Shown here in pieces: positions 59,782 through 64,000 of a stretch of 64,000 nucleotides of DNA; position 1 is the first letter of the stretch; each line of letters begins with the position of its first letter. The position numbers and the translations under genes are program-made. This stretch comes from 79-D21 sp964521575 (lineage in GTDB: Bacteria > Synergistota > Synergistia > Synergistales > 79-D21), in contig CAZFSR010000001.1 of assembly GCA_964521575.1 (NCBI GenBank), forward strand, positions 186,001 through 250,000. Direction: 5' to 3'. A model generated the notes under the pieces. That model saw only the letters and a list, made by a program, of their open reading frames with translations, was not told where the DNA came from and searched no databases.

Positions 59782-61146
59782 TTACCAGCCCTTGACCGTC
59801 TCGAGAACGGAATCGGGGATCCGGCCCTTCACGAAATCCTCGATGGACTCCTCGATCCGGTCCAGGGCGACGTCCATCTGCTCCTTCGTGACGACGAGGG
59901 GCGGCTGGATCCGCAGCACCGACCCGCTGAAGAAGGAAAGAAGGAGCCCCTTCTCCCAGGCCCGGTAGGCGATCTTGGCGGCCGCCTCCCTGTGCCGTTC
60001 CCGCGTTTCGCGGTCCTTCACGAGGTCCACGCCGACCGAGAGCCCGATTCCGCGGACATCGCCGATCAGTTCGTATTTTTGCTGCATGGCTTCGAAGCGG
60101 GCCTTGACGTACGCTCCAAGTTCCGTCGTGTGCTGGAGCAGGTTCTCGTCGCGGATGACGTTGATCGTCGCCACGGCCGCCGCGCAGCAGACGGGGTTTC
60201 CCGCCGCCGTGAACAGGTGGGAAGGGGCCTCCCAGTTGTCCATCAGCTCGGCTCTCGCCACGCAGCCGCCCAGCGGGAGGCCGGAGGCGATGGCCTTGCC
60301 GAGGATGATCGCGTCCGGGACCACGCCGAAATTCTCGATGCCGAACCATTTCCCGGTCCGGCCGAAGCCCTGCTGGACCTCCTCGGAGAAAAGCAGGATG
60401 CCGTTCTCGTCGCAGAGCGCCCTGAGGTCCTTCAGGAACTTCGCGGGCGGGACGACCAGCCCGGCATCGCCCTGGATGGGCTCGATGAAAACCGCGGCCA
60501 CCTCGTCCGCCGGGATATGGTTGGAGAAGGCGGTCCGGATATAGTCAATGCAGTAGTCGGAAACCTGGTCGGGGGTCATCCCGGGAACGGGCGGCCGATA
60601 GGGATCCGGGTAGGGGACATGGTAGATCTCGGGCAGGAGGGGGCCAAGGCCGCGGTGCATCGGCAGGCTCACCCCGCTCAGGCTGAGCGCCCCGTAGGTG
60701 CTGCCGTGGTAGGAGCGGATGAACGAGAGGATCTTCGGGCGCTTCTTGTAGGTCCGGGCCATCTTGATGGCGCCGTCGTTGGCGTCGGAACCGCAGAGGC
60801 CGTAGAACACCCGCTTGCGGTAGTCTCCCGGCGAGATGGCGATCAGTTCCTTCGTCAGGTCGATGATCGGTTCGTGGTACATGTAGACGTGGGTGTACAG
60901 GATCAGGTCCTCGGCCTGCCTCTTGATGGCGTCCACCACTCGGGGGTGGCAATGGCCGGTGTTGATCGCCCCGGCGCTGGAAAGGAGGTCGATGTACGTG
61001 TTCCCGTCCGCGTCCTCGATCACGGCCCCGCGCCCCTTCTTCACCACCAGGGGATAGTACGGCACCTTCGCCGCCGGGGACGTGATGGCTCGATCCTCCT
61101 CCACCAGCTTCAGGCATTTTTCCAGGTTTCGGGTCAACGGTCTCAT
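59782..61146 (-). CDS. class III PLP aminotransferase
   Basis: 454 residues. The PLP lysine is in PDAIILGKAIASGLPLGG, the acidic residue in LLFSEEVQQGFGRTG (usual D of DEVQ is S-E here), and FYGLCGSDANDGAIKMARTY is the phosphate region. It resembles 4-aminobutyrate and related omega-aminotransferases. ATG 61146 directly abuts GGAAGGAG; a TTG three codons on would have better spacing. Between dctP and ortA, it may feed the keto substrate of OrtAB. Substrate unproven. Confidence 0.88.
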   Translation of the reverse strand: MRPLTRNLEKCLKLVEEDRAITSPAAKVPYYPLVVKKGRGAVIEDADGNTYIDLLSSAGAINTGHCHPRVVDAIKRQAEDLILYTHVYMYHEPIIDLTKELIAISPGDYRKRVFYGLCGSDANDGAIKMARTYKKRPKILSFIRSYHGSTYGALSLSGVSLPMHRGLGPLLPEIYHVPYPDPYRPPVPGMTPDQVSDYCIDYIRTAFSNHIPADEVAAVFIEPIQGDAGLVVPPAKFLKDLRALCDENGILLFSEEVQQGFGRTGKWFGIENFGVVPDAIILGKAIASGLPLGGCVARAELMDNWEAPSHLFTAAGNPVCCAAAVATINVIRDENLLQHTTELGAYVKARFEAMQQKYELIGDVRGIGLSVGVDLVKDRETRERHREAAAKIAYRAWEKGLLLSFFSGSVLRIQPPLVVTKEQMDVALDRIEESIEDFVKGRIPDSVLETVKGW

Positions 61147-61154
61147 CTCCTTCC

Positions 61155-61186
61155 AAAAAAGGGCGGGAGGCAGAAGCCCCCCGCCC
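61155..61186 (-). terminator. intrinsic terminator between dctP and the aminotransferase
   Basis: On the minus strand GGGCGGG...CCCGCCC (61186-61161) is followed at once by TTTTTT (61160-61155). It sits 23 bp past dctP and 9 bp before the next start, so it is probably an attenuator that lowers enzyme genes relative to the binding protein. Confidence 0.85.
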
Positions 61187-61208
61187 CTCGGCTGCCTTTC
61201 GGCCGGTC

Positions 61209-62246
61209 CTACTGCCTCGGGATGCCGGATTCCTTGTAGATCCGGTCCATCAGTTCCTTGCCCACCAGCTGTTCCATCTTGGGCCAGGTGGTCTTGCGGA
61301 CCTGCTTCGCGACTTCCTTCAGCTGTGCAGGGGTCAGCATGACGATCTGCCAGCCGTACTCGTTCTTCAGCTTCTGGCGGTACTCCTCGTCTTCCTTCGC
61401 CACGTTCTCCCAACGGATCATGGATTCCTCGTTGGCGGCCTTCTGGATGATGTCCTGGTCCTTCTTGGACAGTTTCTTCCAGACGTCCATGTTGATGGCG
61501 AACCACCAGGATTCGAAGTAGTCGTTGTACTGGATCCACACCTTGTTGACGTCCTTGAACTGCCACGCCTGGTACGGGGGTCCGCCCATCTGGCCGTCGG
61601 CGATGCCGGTCTGGATGGCGCTGTAGGCCTCGGCGTACGGAATCGGGGTGGCGATGTAGCCGAGGGCCTCGTAGGTCATCTCGCAGGGCTTGATGGGCAT
61701 GACGCGGACCTTCATCCCCTTGGGCACGGACGGGTTCGCGTAGTCCTTCGGCAGGCTCTTCAGGGAGACGCCGGACATGCCGACGGGAATGACCGCCAGG
61801 GCCTTGATGTTATGGTTGGCCCAGAGGTCCTGGATGATCTTGTAGGCCCAGCCGCCCTGCCCGTAGACCTTCTTGGCCTCCTTCATGTCGGTGACCAGGT
61901 ACGGGAAGTAATAGGCCAGGTTCAGCTTGGGATCGAAGTTGGCGTTGGCCTGGGCCATCGTCATCTCGAGGCTGCCCCGCATGAGCATCTCGAACGTTTC
62001 CGTCCAGTCGCCCAGCACGCCGCCGGAGTAGACGTCGATCTGGATGCGGCCGCCGGTGCGGTCGAACACCTTCTTCGCGAAAGCTTTCGCTCGGATGTCG
62101 AAATCGCTGTCCACCGGGTGGACCTGGGCCAGGCGCCACTTGAACTCGGGGGCCGCCTGCGCCGTGGAGTGGGTCGCGAAGGCGACGATGCCCATCGCAA
62201 GGACCAGGGCGAGACTCAGGAAAACCAGTTTTTTCATCTTCATCAT
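61209..62246 (-). CDS. dctP: TRAP transporter substrate-binding protein DctP
   Basis: 345 residues from ATG 62246, chosen for the GGAGGGAA site and for the signal peptide that follows at once (cleavage near AQAAP). KWRLAQVHPVDSDFD, GGRIQIDVYSGGVLGDW and the conserved Arg in KVRVMPIKPCEM fit DctP proteins, which bind carboxylates including amino-acid derivatives. It works with DctQ and DctM. Confidence 0.92.
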   Translation of the reverse strand: MMKMKKLVFLSLALVLAMGIVAFATHSTAQAAPEFKWRLAQVHPVDSDFDIRAKAFAKKVFDRTGGRIQIDVYSGGVLGDWTETFEMLMRGSLEMTMAQANANFDPKLNLAYYFPYLVTDMKEAKKVYGQGGWAYKIIQDLWANHNIKALAVIPVGMSGVSLKSLPKDYANPSVPKGMKVRVMPIKPCEMTYEALGYIATPIPYAEAYSAIQTGIADGQMGGPPYQAWQFKDVNKVWIQYNDYFESWWFAINMDVWKKLSKKDQDIIQKAANEESMIRWENVAKEDEEYRQKLKNEYGWQIVMLTPAQLKEVAKQVRKTTWPKMEQLVGKELMDRIYKESGIPRQ

Positions 62247-62391
62247 TTCCCTCCATTCCAATTCGGTCTTGACATGCCAGTGTTGCCTTCTCTCGCTGCG
62301 GCAGTGCCGGTTTCCGAAAACCCCTTCCGGGCGGAGATCCCCCCTTTTCGCGAACGAAATCCGCATCGTTTCGTGACTCCCTTTCTCCCTG
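62247..62391. other. spacer between dctM and dctP
   Basis: 145 bp between the dctM stop and the dctP start on the minus strand. No gene; I see no clear terminator or T-run. It contains the dctP ribosome site and could hold a processing hairpin. Confidence 0.4.
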
Positions 62392-63693
62392 CTACTTGAC
62401 CCCCATCAGCAGTCTCGGCAACCACAAGGAAAGACCCGGTAGGTAGGTCGTCAGGATGATGATGGGGATATTGCCGAAGATCATGAAGATCAGCGCTGGC
62501 TTGATGTACTGGTCGATGGGGACGTTCCCGATGCGCCCGCCCAGGTAGAGGATCGGGGCGGTCGGCGGGGTGACGTTGCCCAGGCCCAGGTTGGTGCCCA
62601 GGATGGCGGCGAAGTGGATCGGGTGCACGCCGATCTGCAGCATCAGGGGCATCAAAAGCGGGGCCGAGAGCATCGTTCCGCTCAGGTCGTCCATGAGCAT
62701 GCCGATGATGATGAGGAACACGTTCACCATGAGCAGGATGATGATCTTGTTGTTCGAGAAGCTCAGCAGGAAGGCCGCGATCTTCATCGGCACCTGCTGC
62801 ATCGTGTAGAGGCGTCCCAGGATCGTGACGAAGAACAGCATCAGGACGATGACGCCGCTCGTCGTGGCCGCCGTGTAGAGCGACTTGCCCAGGATCCTGG
62901 CGCTCAGTTCCCGGTGGATCATGAAGCCGACGAAGATCGAATAGGCCACCGCGACGGCCGCCGATTCCGTGGGGGTCGTGACGCCGCCGTAGATCCCGCC
63001 GAGGATCAGGACCGGCATGAGCAGGCTCCAGACGCCGCGCCTGAAGGCTTTCGCGACAAGCGCGTTGCGCTCCCTGGAAGGCAGCCGCGGATCCACCTGG
63101 ATCGACGGCATGTTCCGGCACATGAAGTAATTGATGATGCAGAACGCGGTCATCGTCAAAAGACCGGGGATGACGGTCGAAAGGAAACAGGCCGCCACGG
63201 ACTGCTGCGTGACCCAGGCGTAGAGGATCATGGGGACGCTGGGCGGGATCAGCTGGCCCAGGACCGCCGCGCAGCTGACCATGGCCGTGCTGTAGGAGCG
63301 GGGATACCCCAGCGTTTCCAGGCGCGGGATCATGATGCTCCCGATGCAGGCCACGGCGGAGGAGCAGGTGCCCGAGATGGCGCCGAAGATGGCGCAGGCG
63401 ACGATCGTGGCGGCCCCCATGCCGCCCCGGATGCGGCCCAGCATGGAGTTGGCGACGCCCACGAGCCTCTCGGCGATGCCCGCCGATCCCATGAGGGACC
63501 CCGCCATGATGAAGAACGGGATGGCCAGCAGGGTCAGGGAGTTGAGTCCCCGGAAACCGACGGTCATCAGGAAGGAAAAGTCCGGGAAGAAGATGATGCC
63601 CATGTAGAGGGCGGCCGCCATGAAGCAGAAGGGAACGGGGATGCCGAGGAGGATGGTGGAAACCAGGATGACCAGGTCGACGACGATATGCAT
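62392..63693 (-). CDS. dctM: TRAP transporter large permease DctM
   Basis: 433 residues with about twelve helices. LGIPVPFCFMAAALYMG, LLAIPFFIMAGSLM and PPTAPILYLGG are DctM family blocks. It is the ion-coupled transport subunit. It is followed by dctP, and its start directly abuts the dctQ stop codon. Confidence 0.93.
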   Translation of the reverse strand: MHIVVDLVILVSTILLGIPVPFCFMAAALYMGIIFFPDFSFLMTVGFRGLNSLTLLAIPFFIMAGSLMGSAGIAERLVGVANSMLGRIRGGMGAATIVACAIFGAISGTCSSAVACIGSIMIPRLETLGYPRSYSTAMVSCAAVLGQLIPPSVPMILYAWVTQQSVAACFLSTVIPGLLTMTAFCIINYFMCRNMPSIQVDPRLPSRERNALVAKAFRRGVWSLLMPVLILGGIYGGVTTPTESAAVAVAYSIFVGFMIHRELSARILGKSLYTAATTSGVIVLMLFFVTILGRLYTMQQVPMKIAAFLLSFSNNKIIILLMVNVFLIIIGMLMDDLSGTMLSAPLLMPLMLQIGVHPIHFAAILGTNLGLGNVTPPTAPILYLGGRIGNVPIDQYIKPALIFMIFGNIPIIILTTYLPGLSLWLPRLLMGVK

Positions 63694-64000
63694 CTACTCC
63701 GCCTCCTTCCTTTCGCTGGAAGCCGACAGGCAGGCGAAGCCGAAATCGTCGTCGGGAAGGGCGAAGGGCGGCTTGCCGAAGAACTGCCGGGTATTGTCCA
63801 GGAACTCCACGAGGAAGTAGAAGGCCATCAGGAAGGAGCTGACCACCAGGCTGAACTGGGCGTAGACCATCGGGATCATCAGGGCGGGGGACCGCTCCCA
63901 GCTCTTCATGGACCACTGGAAGTACCGCATCGCCCACTGGACCATGATGCAGGCCAAAACCGTGACGACCAGGTTGCCGAGGGCCTTGCTGAAGCTAAGG
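63694..64000 (-). CDS. dctQ: TRAP transporter small permease DctQ (partial)
   Basis: The open frame runs off the right edge; 101 residues are visible, ending ASSERKEAE. The hydrophobic VVTVLACIMVQW and FSLVVSSFLMAFYFLVEFLD segments, the adjacent DctM and the DctQ position support the call. The N-terminal part lies outside the window. The stop directly precedes the dctM start. Confidence 0.82.
   Translation of the reverse strand, partial: LSFSKALGNLVVTVLACIMVQWAMRYFQWSMKSWERSPALMIPMVYAQFSLVVSSFLMAFYFLVEFLDNTRQFFGKPPFALPDDDFGFACLSASSERKEAE

Overview
The window is GC-rich bacterial chromosome with tightly packed genes, many GTG and TTG starts and frequent strong Shine-Dalgarno sites. Several features point to a diderm amino-acid fermenter, most likely a member of Synergistota. 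These are a secreted protein whose tail (Asp run, Gly run, Cys, hydrophobic segment, basic end) resembles the Synergist-CTERM sorting signal, the OrtA/OrtB 2-amino-4-oxopentanoate thiolase of ornithine fermentation, a complete branched-chain amino-acid ABC importer, a TRAP transporter and a tungsten aldehyde:ferredoxin oxidoreductase. The assignment is inference; no rRNA or other phylogenetic marker was seen.

Layout. 1-5.4 kb: housekeeping and transport genes (nitroreductase-like protein, ion permease, mnmA, rarD, ThiF-like enzyme). 5.4-17 kb: a phosphate-starvation block on the + strand, pstS-pstC-pstA-pstB-phoU-phoB-phoR, followed by a lytic transglycosylase, an Agt-like GT4 glycosyltransferase, a GT28 (MGDG-synthase-like) glycosyltransferase, a PlcP-like phospholipase C and a second transglycosylase. 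Clear 11-bp-periodic Pho-box arrays precede pstS and the GT28 gene, and a weaker one precedes agt. The block therefore reads as one phosphate import, sensing and membrane-lipid remodelling system. 17-20.4 kb: galE, small transporter, exonuclease III, K+ channel. 20.4-27.3 kb: an FCD-type regulator with a palindromic operator, dapF and livKHMGF, then an ICMT-like methyltransferase. 27.4-31.4 kb: a putative sorted surface protein and an ECF sigma/anti-sigma/secreted-protein operon. 31.4-36.6 kb: a minus-strand operon of exported protein, AOR, MoaD-like protein and Zn/Cd ATPase. 36.6-39.7 kb: M20 amidohydrolase and a bacterial dynamin-like protein.

39.9-44.3 kb looks like an acquired block (MFS transporter, P3A proton ATPase, ChrB N-domain protein) with codon use that looks less GC-biased. 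44.4-56.5 kb is an arsenic/metal/redox resistance island. One operon runs arsR, BFD-like [2Fe-2S] protein, acr3 and universal stress protein, then, after a hairpin, a thioredoxin and CcdA. It faces minus-strand units carrying a second ArsR, a shortened thioredoxin-like gene, two ArsP-type permeases, a CDF exporter, ferredoxin, a PadR regulator and two half-size permeases. A GTGG-N8-CCAC dyad recurs at three -10 regions in this island, suggesting a small regulon.

56.5-64 kb: a group II PLP decarboxylase and a minus-strand catabolic cluster dctQ-dctM-dctP, class III aminotransferase, ortA, ortB, which would import an organic acid or amino-acid derivative and cleave a 2-amino-4-ketopentanoate-type intermediate with CoA. 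The window cuts the first gene at the left edge and dctQ at the right edge. No tRNA, rRNA, CRISPR array or insertion sequence was recognised.
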